Below, in pieces: positions 36,239-45,139 of a stretch of DNA of 64,000 nucleotides. Every line of letters starts with the position of its first letter. Position 1 is the stretch's first letter. The notes under the pieces were generated by a model that worked only from the letters and a program-made list of their open reading frames with translations, was not told where the DNA came from and made no database searches. The position numbers and the translations under genes were made by a program. The stretch comes from Myxococcus sp. RHSTA-1-4. GTDB lineage: Bacteria; Myxococcota; Myxococcia; Myxococcales; Myxococcaceae. The stretch covers positions 62,001-126,000 of the forward strand of contig NZ_JAIQDG010000028.1 in the NCBI RefSeq assembly GCF_020037125.1, given 5' to 3'.

Positions 36239-37141
36239 ATGGGCGTGGAGTGGAAGGACAACATCGACATCGCCGACGCGCTGGAGCGTGTGGCGGACCT
36301 GCTGGAGGCACAGGACGCGATGCCGTTCCGGGTGAGCGCCTACCGGAAGGCGGCGAACACCATCGCGACCTGGCCCAGGCCGGTAGTGGAGGTGTTCACC
36401 TCGGAGGGTGAGGCGGGGCTGCGCAAGCTGCCGGGGGTGGGCAAGAGCATCGCGGCGGCGGTGGCGGAGTTCGTGCGGACGGGCCACCTGGGCCTGCTCG
36501 ACAGGCTGGAGTCAGAGTCCTCGCCCGAGCAGCTCCTCGCCAGCGTGCCCGGCATCGGCCCGGAGCTGGCGCGGCGCATCCACGAGGAGCTGGGGGTGCG
36601 GACGCTGGAGGAACTGGAGCAGGCGGCGCACGACGGGAGGCTGGAGCAGGTGGAGGGCTTCGGCCCCCGGCGCGGGCAACAGGTGCGGGAGCTGCTCGCC
36701 TCGAGGCTGACGCGGAGCCGGCGTGCGGCCGCGCGGCTGCATGCGGCGCCGGACAGCGGGGAGCAGCCGGAGATTGGACTGCTGCTCCAGGTGGACGAGG
36801 AGTACCGGCGGCGCGCGGCGGCGGGAGAGCTGCGGACGATTGCGCCGCGCCGGTTCAATCCCTCGGGAGAGGCGTGGCTTCCGGTGCTGCGCCGCAAGGT
36901 GGACGGCTGGAACATCCGGGCGCTCTTCTCCAACACGGCGCTGGCGCACCAGCAGGGCACCACGCGGGACTGGGTGGTCCTCTACTTCGACAAGGAGGAC
37001 GAGGAGGGCCAGTGCACCGTCGTCACCGCGCACGGTGGTCCGCTCGACGGCAGGCGCGTGGTGCGCGGCCGGGAGGTGGAGTGCCTCGCGTACTACGGCG
37101 TGGAGGCCGAGGAAGCCGAGGCGCCCCAGCCCGGGGCCTGA
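36239..37141 (+). CDS. Helix-hairpin-helix protein with PolX-like N-terminus, no polymerase domain
   Basis: A 300-aa protein. Residues ~1-160 resemble the 8-kDa and fingers region of family X DNA polymerases: NIDIADALERVADLLEAQDA, FRVSAYRKAANTI, then helix-hairpin-helix motifs LRKLPGVGKSIAAAVAEF, LLASVPGIGPELARRIHEEL and VEGFGPRRGQQVRELL. The catalytic nucleotidyltransferase palm and the PHP domain are absent. Instead the C-terminal ~120 residues (IGLLLQVDEEYRRRAAAGE, WNIRALFSNTALAHQ, DWVVLYFDKEDEEGQ) form an unassigned domain. It likely binds DNA ends or gaps non-specifically. The start is ATG 36239, just after the tandem hairpin array; upstream in-frame codons translate the repeats and are not believed. 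Confidence 0.88.
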   Translation: MGVEWKDNIDIADALERVADLLEAQDAMPFRVSAYRKAANTIATWPRPVVEVFTSEGEAGLRKLPGVGKSIAAAVAEFVRTGHLGLLDRLESESSPEQLLASVPGIGPELARRIHEELGVRTLEELEQAAHDGRLEQVEGFGPRRGQQVRELLASRLTRSRRAAARLHAAPDSGEQPEIGLLLQVDEEYRRRAAAGELRTIAPRRFNPSGEAWLPVLRRKVDGWNIRALFSNTALAHQQGTTRDWVVLYFDKEDEEGQCTVVTAHGGPLDGRRVVRGREVECLAYYGVEAEEAEAPQPGA

Positions 37142-37186
37142 AACAGCGGCCCCCTGCGCACGAGGCCCGGGACACCCCAGGCCCCG
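37132..37186. terminator. Inverted repeat at the convergent HhH/lipase junction
   Basis: CGGGGCCTG at the end of the helix-hairpin-helix gene pairs perfectly with CAGGCCCCG 37 nt later, bridging the stop codon and the gap to the convergent lipase gene. The stem is strong but the loop is large and no T-tract follows. Confidence 0.3.
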
Positions 37187-37199
37187 CGCGTGACACGAC

Positions 37200-38315
37200 T
37201 CAGTCGTACGCCGCGATGTAGTCGAAGATGGCGGCGTAGAACTCCGGCTCGTCGAAGGTATCCGGGCCCACGCCCACCACGTCCAGGTGGTCCTGCGAGA
37301 TGACGCTGGACATGGACGTCATCTGCGCGCTGGTGGGCGCGTTGAGGCTCGTGACGGCCGCGATGGACGTGTCGGTGCTCACCGAGTCGAACCCGAACGT
37401 GGACTCGGAGTAGCGCAGCCGGTAGCCCATCTGCTGCGAGTTGATGCCCACCAGGCCGTCGTCATCCGCCTCGTTGCGGATGCCGTCGCCGCAGCCGCCC
37501 GCGCCGTCGTTGTCGCCGTCCCCCGCGCAGTACCCATCACCGTCGATGTCGAAGAGGAACTCGCTCAGCAGGTACAGCGCCGGATTCACGTTGAGGCCAT
37601 TCTGCGCGGTGATGAGCGACACGTACCGCCCCGCGTACGTGCTGCTCACCGGGTACTTGTCGTTGTACGCCTTCATGCCCGTGGTGGCGCCGTCGGCCGA
37701 CGAGTAGTCGTTGTAGACGAGCTGCTTGGCGCCCGCGTACGCGTCATTGCCCGGCGCGTAGACGATGTCGCCGTAGTACTTCGCCAGCGCGGCCACCACG
37801 CTGGTGACACCCGGCTTCAGGTCCAGGATGTACTTGGCCACCGGCGAGCCCCGGTGCGGAGAGGACACGCTCACCAGCACCGCCACCGACGTGACGCCCC
37901 GCCGCTCGCGCAGCACCCGCGCCGCCTTGCGCGCGTCGATGCCGCCCTGCGAGTGGCCGATGAGGTTCACCTTCGACGCGCCCGAGGTCGCCATGAAGCC
38001 CTCGATGTCGTTCGCCAGGTCCAGCCCCCGCACCTCCGAGGACTGGAACGGCGCCACCTGCGCCACGAAGGAGCGCTGCCCCGAGTCGATGTCCTCGTTG
38101 CAGTCCACCTCGAGGAATGCGTCGCACGCGTCGCCCACGAACATGCCGTAGTCGTCGCCCCAGTAGTCATAACCGAGGATGTCGTCGAACCCGGCCATGC
38201 CATGCGCGAACACCACCGGGTACGTCGTCCGCGCCGCGCCCGCATGGGCCTCGGGTCCAAGCCCGAGCACTCCCGTGCACACTGCTGCCACGAAGACTGC
38301 GTGAAGCCTCCTCAT
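37200..38315 (-). CDS. Secreted triacylglycerol lipase with Asp-rich insert
   Basis: A 371-aa secreted alpha/beta hydrolase of the Pseudomonas/Burkholderia lipase type. Signal peptide 1-25 (cleavage after AHA), oxyanion VVFAHGMAG (34-42), nucleophile S122 in LIGHSQGGIDA, acid in DDDGLVGINS (around 285-287), and H343 in QDHLDVVGV. Just before the acid loop is a ~30-residue insert rich in Asp and Gly (FDIDGDG at 255-261, GDGDNDG, GCGDGIRNEADDDG). It resembles calcium-binding thrombospondin-3 or EF-hand-like loops and has two Cys. It probably hydrolyses lipids from prey. ATG 38315 has AAGGAG 6 bp upstream, which decides it over the adjacent GTG. The leader holds an imperfect inverted repeat at 38360-38379. 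Confidence 0.92.
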   Translation of the reverse strand: MRRLHAVFVAAVCTGVLGLGPEAHAGAARTTYPVVFAHGMAGFDDILGYDYWGDDYGMFVGDACDAFLEVDCNEDIDSGQRSFVAQVAPFQSSEVRGLDLANDIEGFMATSGASKVNLIGHSQGGIDARKAARVLRERRGVTSVAVLVSVSSPHRGSPVAKYILDLKPGVTSVVAALAKYYGDIVYAPGNDAYAGAKQLVYNDYSSADGATTGMKAYNDKYPVSSTYAGRYVSLITAQNGLNVNPALYLLSEFLFDIDGDGYCAGDGDNDGAGGCGDGIRNEADDDGLVGINSQQMGYRLRYSESTFGFDSVSTDTSIAAVTSLNAPTSAQMTSMSSVISQDHLDVVGVGPDTFDEPEFYAAIFDYIAAYD

Positions 38316-38488
38316 CACCGGCTCCTTCCTTCAACTGCTGGGGGGGATTCGTCACGCTACTCCCGTGATTCACCGGGAGAGCAGAGAGAGCCTAAATCAG
38401 TTGACATTTGAATCAACCGAGTCACCCCGACCCCTGGAGTAGGGCCCACCCCGGTGCGGAAGGGACACCGGGGCGGGAGGCGAGACGC

Positions 38489-40684
38489 TCAGTTGGCGGG
38501 CGTGTACCGCTCGGTGGCTGCCAGGGAGCCGCTGGAGCCCTGGCCGCCGGTGACGAGCACGTTGCCGGAGGTCAGCCGCGCCACGCCGGCGTACGTCAGG
38601 GGCGTGGAGAGCGAGCCGCCGGGGGTCCACATCCCCGTGCCCGGGTCGAACACCTCGGAGGAGTCCTGGATGCCGACGGAGGAGCCGCCGTCTCCCGCCA
38701 GCACCAGCACCCGGCCGGAGGGCAGCAGCGACGCCATGGGCCCGTAGCGGGCCGCGGACATGGACGCCACCACGGTCCACGTGCCGGTGGCCGGGTCATA
38801 CAGCTCGGCGGAGGCGAGCGCGCCGCGCGCCCCCCAGCCGCCCGCCACCAGCACCTTGCCGGAGGGCAGCAACACCGCCGCGTGCCCGTAGCGAGTGACC
38901 GACATGGCGCCCGTGGAAGTCCACGTGCCCGTGGCCGGGTCATACAGCTCCGCCGTGGCGGTGTCGCCCTCGGGCGTGGTGCCGCCGGCCACCAGCAACT
39001 TGCCGGTGGCCAGCAGCGTGGCGCTGTGGAAGAGGCGCCGCTTGCTCATGCTCCCCGTGGCGCGCCACGTGCCGGTGGCCACGTCATACAGCTCGGCGGT
39101 GGCGAGGATGCCGGTGTAGCTGGAGCTCAACCGGCCGCCCACCACCAGCACCTGCCCCGTCGACTCCAGCAGCGTGGCGGTGTGGCGCGAGCGCGTCGTG
39201 GCCAGCGCGCCCGTGGCCGTCCAGGTGCGGGTGGCCGCGTCATACAGCTCGGCGGAGGACAGGAAGGAGGAGGAGCTGGACTGGCCACCCGCCACCAGCA
39301 CCCTGCCGGAGGGCAGCACCGTGGCGCTGTGCAGGTAGCGTGGAGTGAGGAGCGTGCCCGCCTCCGTCCAGGCGCCCGCCGCCTCGTCGTAGAGCTCCGC
39401 GCCCTGCAGCGCGCTGCTGCCCGTGGCCGTGCCCCCCGCCACCAGCAACCTGCCGGAGCCCAGGGCCGTCGCCGTGTGGTGGTAGCGGGCCGCCGTCATG
39501 GGGGCCGCGGGGAGCCAGGGCGGAGTGGACGGCACGTAGCGCTCGGCCGTGGCGGAGTCCGGTTCCCCGTCCGCGCCACCACCCGCGACGAGCACCTCGC
39601 CCGTGCTCAGGAGCGCGGCGACATGGCCGAACCGGCTGCTGCTCATGGGCCACCGCGTGAACCACCGGTTGCTGGTCGGCTCGTACAGCTCCACGCTCTG
39701 GAGATACGTGTCACCGCCGTCGGTGCCGCCGGTGATGAGCACCTCGCCCGAGTGCATCAGCGTGGCGGTGTGGTTCGCCCGCTCCGCCAGCAGGAGGCTC
39801 GTGGTGGGCGCCCACGTGTTCGTGGCCGGCTCGTACAGCTCGGAGCTCCGCGTCGCGGTGATGTCGTCGACCTGGCCGCCCGCCACCAGCACCTTGCCCG
39901 TCATCAGCAGCGTGGCCGAGTGGCCGGAGCGCACGGTGCCCATCGGCGCCGCGGCCGTCCACGTGCCCTTGGCCGGGTCATACAGCTCCGCGGTCCGGAG
40001 GAACTCGCCATGCGGACCGCTCCGGCCGCCCGTCACCAGCACCTGGCCGGACGGCAGCAGCGTGGCGGCGTGCCCCACGCGGGGCACGGAGAGGTCTCCC
40101 GTCACCGTCCAGCTTCCCGTGGCCGCGTCGTAGAGCCGGGCGCTCCTCAGCGCCTCGCCCTGGCCGTTGTCACCGCCCACCACCAGCACCAGCCCGGAGC
40201 TCAGCAGCGTCGCGGTGTGGCCGGAGCGCAGCGAGTCCAGGCTGCCCGTGGCCGTCCAGGTGTGGTTGGACGGGTCATACAGCTCGGCGGTGCCGGTGGA
40301 CGCGGCGGAGGAGTCGCCACCCACGGCGAGCACCTTCCCGGACGGCAGCAGCGTCGCGGTGTGGCGGCGCCGGATGGTCACCATGGTGCCCGCGCTGGAC
40401 CAGCGCCGCGCCTTCGCGTCGTACAGCTCCGCGCTCAGCGACGACTGGCCGCCGGCCACCAGCACCGCGCCCGAGCGCAACACCGTCACGCTGTGGTCCA
40501 CGCGCTTCGTCGTCATGCTGGGGGCGGTCGCCCAGGGGGCGCTCTCGCCTTCGCCCAGCCACGAGGCCTGCGTGTCCGGGGCCTCCTGATTCAGCGCTTC
40601 TGCAAAATCCTCGTGTGAGCAGCCCGCCAGGGCGAGGGTCAACACGAGCACGGCCATGGGGCCGGACCCGGGATTTCTGAACAT
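38489..40684 (-). CDS. Kelch-repeat lipoprotein (13 repeats)
   Basis: A 731-aa exported lipoprotein: signal peptide with lipobox ALAGC (Cys ~22), then 13 complete kelch-type repeats plus a partial one. Each of ~48-50 residues has the pattern (T/S)AELYDPATGTW, then R-x-x-HSATLLPSG, then VLVAGG. This corresponds to about two six-bladed beta-propellers in tandem. Such propellers bind proteins or carbohydrates; myxobacteria carry many paralogues. ATG 40684 has AGAGGA about 9 bp upstream. Repeats are close enough in sequence to suggest recent internal duplication. The 157-bp gap on its 5' side shows nothing definite. Confidence 0.93.
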   Translation of the reverse strand: MFRNPGSGPMAVLVLTLALAGCSHEDFAEALNQEAPDTQASWLGEGESAPWATAPSMTTKRVDHSVTVLRSGAVLVAGGQSSLSAELYDAKARRWSSAGTMVTIRRRHTATLLPSGKVLAVGGDSSAASTGTAELYDPSNHTWTATGSLDSLRSGHTATLLSSGLVLVVGGDNGQGEALRSARLYDAATGSWTVTGDLSVPRVGHAATLLPSGQVLVTGGRSGPHGEFLRTAELYDPAKGTWTAAAPMGTVRSGHSATLLMTGKVLVAGGQVDDITATRSSELYEPATNTWAPTTSLLLAERANHTATLMHSGEVLITGGTDGGDTYLQSVELYEPTSNRWFTRWPMSSSRFGHVAALLSTGEVLVAGGGADGEPDSATAERYVPSTPPWLPAAPMTAARYHHTATALGSGRLLVAGGTATGSSALQGAELYDEAAGAWTEAGTLLTPRYLHSATVLPSGRVLVAGGQSSSSSFLSSAELYDAATRTWTATGALATTRSRHTATLLESTGQVLVVGGRLSSSYTGILATAELYDVATGTWRATGSMSKRRLFHSATLLATGKLLVAGGTTPEGDTATAELYDPATGTWTSTGAMSVTRYGHAAVLLPSGKVLVAGGWGARGALASAELYDPATGTWTVVASMSAARYGPMASLLPSGRVLVLAGDGGSSVGIQDSSEVFDPGTGMWTPGGSLSTPLTYAGVARLTSGNVLVTGGQGSSGSLAATERYTPAN

Positions 40685-40841
40685 GGGGGGAGTCCTCTTT
40701 CTGACTCTGAGGGGGGGTTGAAGCGGCCTTTACCCCAGCCGGAGCCCCCGAGGCCATCTCACCCGCCAATACTGAACACTCACGTCCTACCGTGGGGCCG
40801 GGGCCACCCACCTCCTGGCAGGCTGGCGGACAGGCAGCGTG

Positions 40842-41645
40842 CTAGCTGCTGGCGGACGTGTAGTGACCGATGGAGTGCAGCCACACCCGCCGCGCCAGCC
40901 ACGCGAAGACGACCGCGCCCACCACGGCGCCGGCGAGCGCGTGGAGCGGAAGCCGCCCCAGCATGGCCTCCGCGGGGAAGGTGGTCATCAGCGCCAGGGG
41001 GATGACGTACGTGAAGACGAGCGTCAGCGCGCCCTTCGCCACGCCCTTGAACACCGAGGACGGCCAGCGCGCGAAGTCGAAGATGGACGTGAAGAGGTAC
41101 GTGAGGTTGTCCACGCGCACGACGTAGAAGGCGGCGCTCACCGTCAATATCCACAGCGAGTAGAGCAAGAGCGTGCTGGTGCCCAGCAGCAGCACCGACG
41201 ACAGCAGCCCCGGCACCGAGGGCCACCGGCCCAGCCGCGAGAAGGCGTAGACGAACAGCCCCAGCCCGGTGAGCACGTTGAAGGCGCGCCAGGGCAGGAA
41301 GCGCTGGGTGGACACCAGGAACTGCGCGTCCGCGGGCTTGAGCAGCACGAAGTCCAGCGTGCCCTTGCGGATGTGCTCCACCACGCCGGTGAGGCTGGGG
41401 TTGATGGCGCCCTCGAGGATGCCTTGCAGCAGCGTGAACCAGCCCACCACCAGCAGCGCCTCGCCGAAGCTCCACCCCTCCACGACGGGCCGCTCACCGT
41501 AGACGACGAACAGCGGCGCCAGCGCGGTGAAGGTCCAGAAGAGGGACGTGAGCCCCTCGGTGAAGAAGTCCGCGCGGTACTGCACCGCCAGCAGGCCGGA
41601 CGCCTTGAGCTGGATGCCCAGCAGTCTCAGGTAGCGCCGCACCAT
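40842..41645 (-). CDS. ABC-2 type exporter permease (DUF990 family), subunit 2
   Basis: A 267-aa membrane protein of the ABC-2 (DUF990/ABC-2_6) permease family, with about six hydrophobic helices. Typical segments are RADFFTEGLTSLFWTFTALAPLFVVYG, the amphipathic EHIRKGTLDFVLLKPADAQF, and YVIPLALMTTFPAEAMLG near the C-terminus. The LLKPxDxQF and TTFPAxAxLG blocks are the family signature. It pairs with the permease just upstream (4-bp gap) and the ATPase before that to form an exporter of unknown substrate. It is last in the operon; the stop is CTAGCT on the plus strand. Confidence 0.88.
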   Translation of the reverse strand: MVRRYLRLLGIQLKASGLLAVQYRADFFTEGLTSLFWTFTALAPLFVVYGERPVVEGWSFGEALLVVGWFTLLQGILEGAINPSLTGVVEHIRKGTLDFVLLKPADAQFLVSTQRFLPWRAFNVLTGLGLFVYAFSRLGRWPSVPGLLSSVLLLGTSTLLLYSLWILTVSAAFYVVRVDNLTYLFTSIFDFARWPSSVFKGVAKGALTLVFTYVIPLALMTTFPAEAMLGRLPLHALAGAVVGAVVFAWLARRVWLHSIGHYTSASS

Positions 41646-41649
41646 GCCC

Positions 41650-42453
41650 CTACCCTCCGAACGCCGCGAAGCGCCGCACGCCCTGCTTCCACACGAACAC
41701 CGCGAGCGTGCCCATGACGGCCACCCAGGCCCACTGCGCCCCCAGGAGCCACAGCACCTCGCGCCAGCCGTGCGCGCCCGTCATCACCTCCACCGGCAGG
41801 CCAATCTGGTAGCGGAACGGCAGCCAGTCGATGAGGGTGCGCAGCGCGGGGGGCAGCAGCTCCACCGGGTACATGTACCCGGAGCAGACGAAGTAGAGGA
41901 CGAGCCACACCTCCATCACCTTCTGGCTGCTGCCCCAGAAGAAGCTCAGCGCGCCGATGGCCACGTTGGCCAGGAAGGAGATGGCCCACCCGCCCAGCAC
42001 GGCCACCACGAAGAAGGCCCACTGCCACGCGTGCTGGGGCACGGCCCGGGAGCCCACCAGCACCACGCTCAACACCATCACCGGCACCGCGACGATGAGG
42101 CGCATGGGGAAGCCCGCCACGTTCTCCGCCGCGTAGGCCCACAGCGGGGAGATGGGGCGCAAGAGGCGCATGGACAGCGTCCCCTGCCGCACCTCCCAGT
42201 TGATGAGCCACGCGGCCCAGGAGCTGGTGAGCTGGCGCACCGCGAAGGTGGCCAGGAAGTAGCCCACGAAGTCCTCCTGGCCGAAGCGGCCCACCGGCGC
42301 GTCCCGGGCCACCGCCATCCACAGCACCATGTTGACCAGCGGCATGGTGGTGGACAGCACCCAGATGAACATCTCCGCCCGGTAGGCCACCGCCTCGGCG
42401 AAGCCCACCTTCAGCAGCGTGGGCATGGCGCGCAGGGTGTTGCGGAAGCTCAT
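41650..42453 (-). CDS. ABC-2 type exporter permease (DUF990-like), subunit 1
   Basis: A 267-aa polytopic permease, sister to the next gene. It includes AEAVAYRAEMFIWVLSTTMP, VRQGTLSMRLLRPISPLWAY (same amphipathic LLRPxxPLW block as family members) and YLVLYFVCSGYMYPVELLP-like helices, ending at LAVFVWKQGVRRFAAFGG. The ATG at 42453 overlaps the ATPase stop as ATGA, so translation is coupled. Two unequal permeases plus one ATPase is the usual composition for this exporter class. Confidence 0.9.
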   Translation of the reverse strand: MSFRNTLRAMPTLLKVGFAEAVAYRAEMFIWVLSTTMPLVNMVLWMAVARDAPVGRFGQEDFVGYFLATFAVRQLTSSWAAWLINWEVRQGTLSMRLLRPISPLWAYAAENVAGFPMRLIVAVPVMVLSVVLVGSRAVPQHAWQWAFFVVAVLGGWAISFLANVAIGALSFFWGSSQKVMEVWLVLYFVCSGYMYPVELLPPALRTLIDWLPFRYQIGLPVEVMTGAHGWREVLWLLGAQWAWVAVMGTLAVFVWKQGVRRFAAFGG

Positions 42454-43472
42454 GCCGTCACCGACTCCCGCGAGGCGTCCTCGGCGGCGGCCTCGCGCCG
42501 GGCCTTGTTCTCCGCGAACAGCTCGCTCATGACCTCCTCCAGCGGCGCGTTCTCCACCGTGAGGTCCGTGACGGGCAGCCCCGCCAGCGCGCGGGAGATG
42601 GTGGCGTTGACGGCCTCCTGGCGCACCTGGAGCACCGCGGTGCCCGCCTCGTGTGTCACCACCTTGCCCAGCGGGGCCAGCCGCGCGGCGTCCACCTCCT
42701 CGGCCAGCCGCAGCACCACCCGCTTCTCCGGGCGCACCCGCTGCACCAGCGCGTCCAGGCTGCCGTCGTAGGACAACAGGCCCTTGTCGATGACGATGAC
42801 CCGGGGGCACAGCGCCGCCACGTCGTCCATGTAGTGGCTGGTGAGGATGAGCGTGGCGCCGTACTTCTCGTTGTATTCCTTGATGAACGTCCGCATGGTG
42901 GCCTGCATGGACACGTCCAGGCCGATGGTGGGCTCGTCCAGGAACAACACGCGGGGCCGGTGGATGAGCGCCGCGGCCAGCTCGCACTTCATCCGCTCGC
43001 CCAGGGAGAGCTGCCGGGTGGGCTTGGTGATGAGGTCCCCGATGTCGAGCAGCGCCACCAGCTCGTCCAGCGTCTGCTTGTACTGGATGGCGGGCACGTC
43101 GTAGATGGCGCGGTTGAGCTCGAACGTCTCCGCCGGAGGCAAGTCCCACAGGAGCTGCTGCTTCTGCCCCATGACGAGCATGATTTTCTTGAGGAAGGCC
43201 TCCTCCCGGAGCCGGGGCACGTGGCCGTCCACCGTCACCTCGCCGTCCGAGGGGTGGAGCAACCCCGAGAGCACCTTGAGCGTCGTCGTCTTCCCGGCGC
43301 CGTTGGGGCCCAGGAAGCCCACGCGCTCGCCGGGGCGGATGTCGAAGGAGATGCCATCCACGGCCTTCACGGTGGTGTAGGAACGGTGGACGAGCGAGCG
43401 AAGGGCCGCCTTCAGGCCCGGCGGGCGCTTGTGGACTTTGTAGTGCTTGCGCAGTCCGCGGACGGAAATCAT
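42450..43472 (-). CDS. ABC transporter ATPase of the DUF990 exporter
   Basis: A 340-aa ABC ATPase. Walker A is GPNGAGKTT (55-63), Q-loop region VMGQKQQLLWDLP, signature LSLGE (155-159), Walker B LFLDEP (176-181) and H-switch LTSHYMDD. The C-terminal ~100 residues form the extra domain typical of NatA-like ATPases. It powers the exporter formed by the two permeases immediately downstream (ATGA overlap, then a 4-bp gap). The N-terminal HKRPPGLKAALRSLVHRSY insert before VKAVDGISF is characteristic of the group. The start is ATG 43472. The substrate is unknown; O-antigen-like or multidrug export are possibilities. Confidence 0.94.
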   Translation of the reverse strand: MISVRGLRKHYKVHKRPPGLKAALRSLVHRSYTTVKAVDGISFDIRPGERVGFLGPNGAGKTTTLKVLSGLLHPSDGEVTVDGHVPRLREEAFLKKIMLVMGQKQQLLWDLPPAETFELNRAIYDVPAIQYKQTLDELVALLDIGDLITKPTRQLSLGERMKCELAAALIHRPRVLFLDEPTIGLDVSMQATMRTFIKEYNEKYGATLILTSHYMDDVAALCPRVIVIDKGLLSYDGSLDALVQRVRPEKRVVLRLAEEVDAARLAPLGKVVTHEAGTAVLQVRQEAVNATISRALAGLPVTDLTVENAPLEEVMSELFAENKARREAAAEDASRESVTA

Positions 43473-43598
43473 GTGCGACAAGGGTTTAACGCGGTCGCCC
43501 CCGGGTGGCGACGCCTGAGTTGAAGCCTTGGCGGAATGACAACGGGTTGACGTGGCCGCCCCGGGAAGCGGCCCCAGAAGAGTCGAAGGTTTGGCGGG

Positions 43599-44816
43599 AT
43601 GAGCAACGCGTACAGCAAGGACCTGGAGCGGTGGATGCCGAGGCTCATCGCCGTGTGGCGCGCCTCGCGCGGCAGGGGCGACGGGCCGGAGACACGCCTC
43701 ACCCCCCAGGAGGTGAAGGAGGTGGGCGCGGGCGTCCGGCAGCTCTCCCTGGGCCTCACGCGCGAGCGGCAGCTCGCCGGGGCGCGGTACATGGATGACC
43801 CGCGCCTGCTGGGCGCCTACCTCCTCTTCTACTGGCCGGTGTCCTACGCACAGGCCCGGCAGGTGTTGGGCGAGCTGCCCAACCGTCCCCGGCAGGTGCT
43901 CGACCTGGGCAGCGGCCCGGGCCCGGTGGCCTTCGCGGCCATGGACGCGGGCGCCAGCGAGGTGACGGCGGCGGACCGCAGCAAGGCCGCCCTCAACCTG
44001 GCGCGCGCCCTGGCCACCGAGGCCGGCGAGGCCCTGGCCACCCGGGAGTGGGACCCGACGAAGAAGGCCGCCGCGCTGCCGGAGGGGCAGTTCGACCTGA
44101 TTACGATGGGCCACGTCCTCAACGAGCTGTACGGCACCGGCGAGGGGGCCACGGCCCCGCGCGCGGCGCTGCTGGAGGCGGCGCTGGCGAAGGTGAAGCG
44201 CGGCGGCAGCCTGCTGGTGATGGAGCCGGCGTTGCGCGAGACGAGCCGCGGCCTGCTCCACGTTCGCGACGCCATGGTGGAGCGCGGCTACGCGGTGCGC
44301 GCGCCCTGCATGTACCGGGGCGCCTGCCCGGCGCTGCTGAAGGAGACGGACTGGTGCCACGCGGAGCGGCCCTGGCCCATGCCCCGCGTGGTGGAGGAGC
44401 TGGCGCGCGCGGCGAGCCTGCACAAGGAAGCGCTGAAGATGAGCTACCTGGTGCTGGCGCCCAAGGGCGAGGGCTGGCCGGAGCTGACGCCGGGACGGCT
44501 GTTCCGCATCGTCTCCGAGCCGCTGGAGGGCAAGGGGCGCCGGCGCTACATCGGCTGCGGCCCGGAGGGGCGCGTGGGCCTGGCCATGCAGGAGAAGCAC
44601 CGCACGGAGCGCAACGAGCGCTTCCTCAAGCTGAACCGCGGGGACGTCATCTCGGTGACGGAGACGGAGCCCAAGGGCGACGGGCTCGCGCTGGATGACC
44701 GCACGGAGGTGCGGGTGGTGGCGCCGGCCGGCAAGGGCGTGCCCCCGCCTCCGCCTCCGTCGAAGGAGGACGCGCCGTCGAGCCCGGGAACCCCGGGCCC
44801 GGGCGCCCCCTCCTGA
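43599..44816 (+). CDS. Rsm22-type SAM methyltransferase with Fe-S cysteine set
   Basis: A 405-aa protein of the Rsm22/METTL17 family, which in mitochondria assists small-ribosomal-subunit assembly. SAM loop VLDLGSGPG (100-108) is followed by DLITMGHVLNELYG. The cysteines C237, C243 and C253 (APCMYRGACPALLKETDWCH) and the distant C320 (YIGCGPEG) have spacing like the [4Fe-4S] ligands of METTL17. A Pro-rich, disordered tail (PPPPPPSKEDAPSS) is added at the C-terminus. A role in 30S ribosome biogenesis or rRNA methylation is expected. The start is ATG 43599, with a divergent ABC ATPase gene 126 bp upstream. Confidence 0.9.
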   Translation: MSNAYSKDLERWMPRLIAVWRASRGRGDGPETRLTPQEVKEVGAGVRQLSLGLTRERQLAGARYMDDPRLLGAYLLFYWPVSYAQARQVLGELPNRPRQVLDLGSGPGPVAFAAMDAGASEVTAADRSKAALNLARALATEAGEALATREWDPTKKAAALPEGQFDLITMGHVLNELYGTGEGATAPRAALLEAALAKVKRGGSLLVMEPALRETSRGLLHVRDAMVERGYAVRAPCMYRGACPALLKETDWCHAERPWPMPRVVEELARAASLHKEALKMSYLVLAPKGEGWPELTPGRLFRIVSEPLEGKGRRRYIGCGPEGRVGLAMQEKHRTERNERFLKLNRGDVISVTETEPKGDGLALDDRTEVRVVAPAGKGVPPPPPPSKEDAPSSPGTPGPGAPS

Positions 44817-44947
44817 AGCCGTCCCGGCCTCCTGTCTCCGCGGGGCCTGGGCAGGGCTTCAGGCCGTGCCCGCCCCTGGCTCACGGGCCGGGGATGGCCT
44901 CACGCCGTCCCGGCCTCCTGGCGCGGCACGGTGCCGGGGCCGGAAGG

Positions 44948-45139
44948 TCAGTGGAGGCGGTGCGCGTAGCCGCCGGTGAGGACGTCCCGCATGTGGCGGA
45001 ACGCCTGCACGCTGTCCTTCATCGCGCTCACCGCGCCCTGGGCGAGGACGGTGGCCTGCACGCGCACGAGCCGCAGCCGGCGCTCGCGAGCGGGGGTGAC
45101 GCGGGCCTTCGGGTTGTTCATGAGGGAGGCGATGTTCAT
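44948..45139 (-). CDS. Possible small basic protein, 63 aa
   Basis: A 63-aa basic, Arg-rich helical protein of unknown function (MNIASLMNNPKARV, then RERRLRLVRVQATVLAQ, then KDSVQAFRHMRDVL). ATG 45139 is preceded by GGAGCG about 6 bp upstream. The sequence has a plausible amphipathic helix and no long low-complexity runs, but it is short and unrecognised. It fills the gap between the Rsm22-type and peptidase genes, on the opposite strand to both. It could be a spurious frame. Confidence 0.45.
   Translation of the reverse strand: MNIASLMNNPKARVTPARERRLRLVRVQATVLAQGAVSAMKDSVQAFRHMRDVLTGGYAHRLH

Noticed and set aside
38360..38379. CTCCCG/CGGGAG hairpin in the lipase leader as a riboswitch
   Set aside because: Single 6-bp stem without conserved riboswitch core sequences; kept only as a note in the lipase entry.
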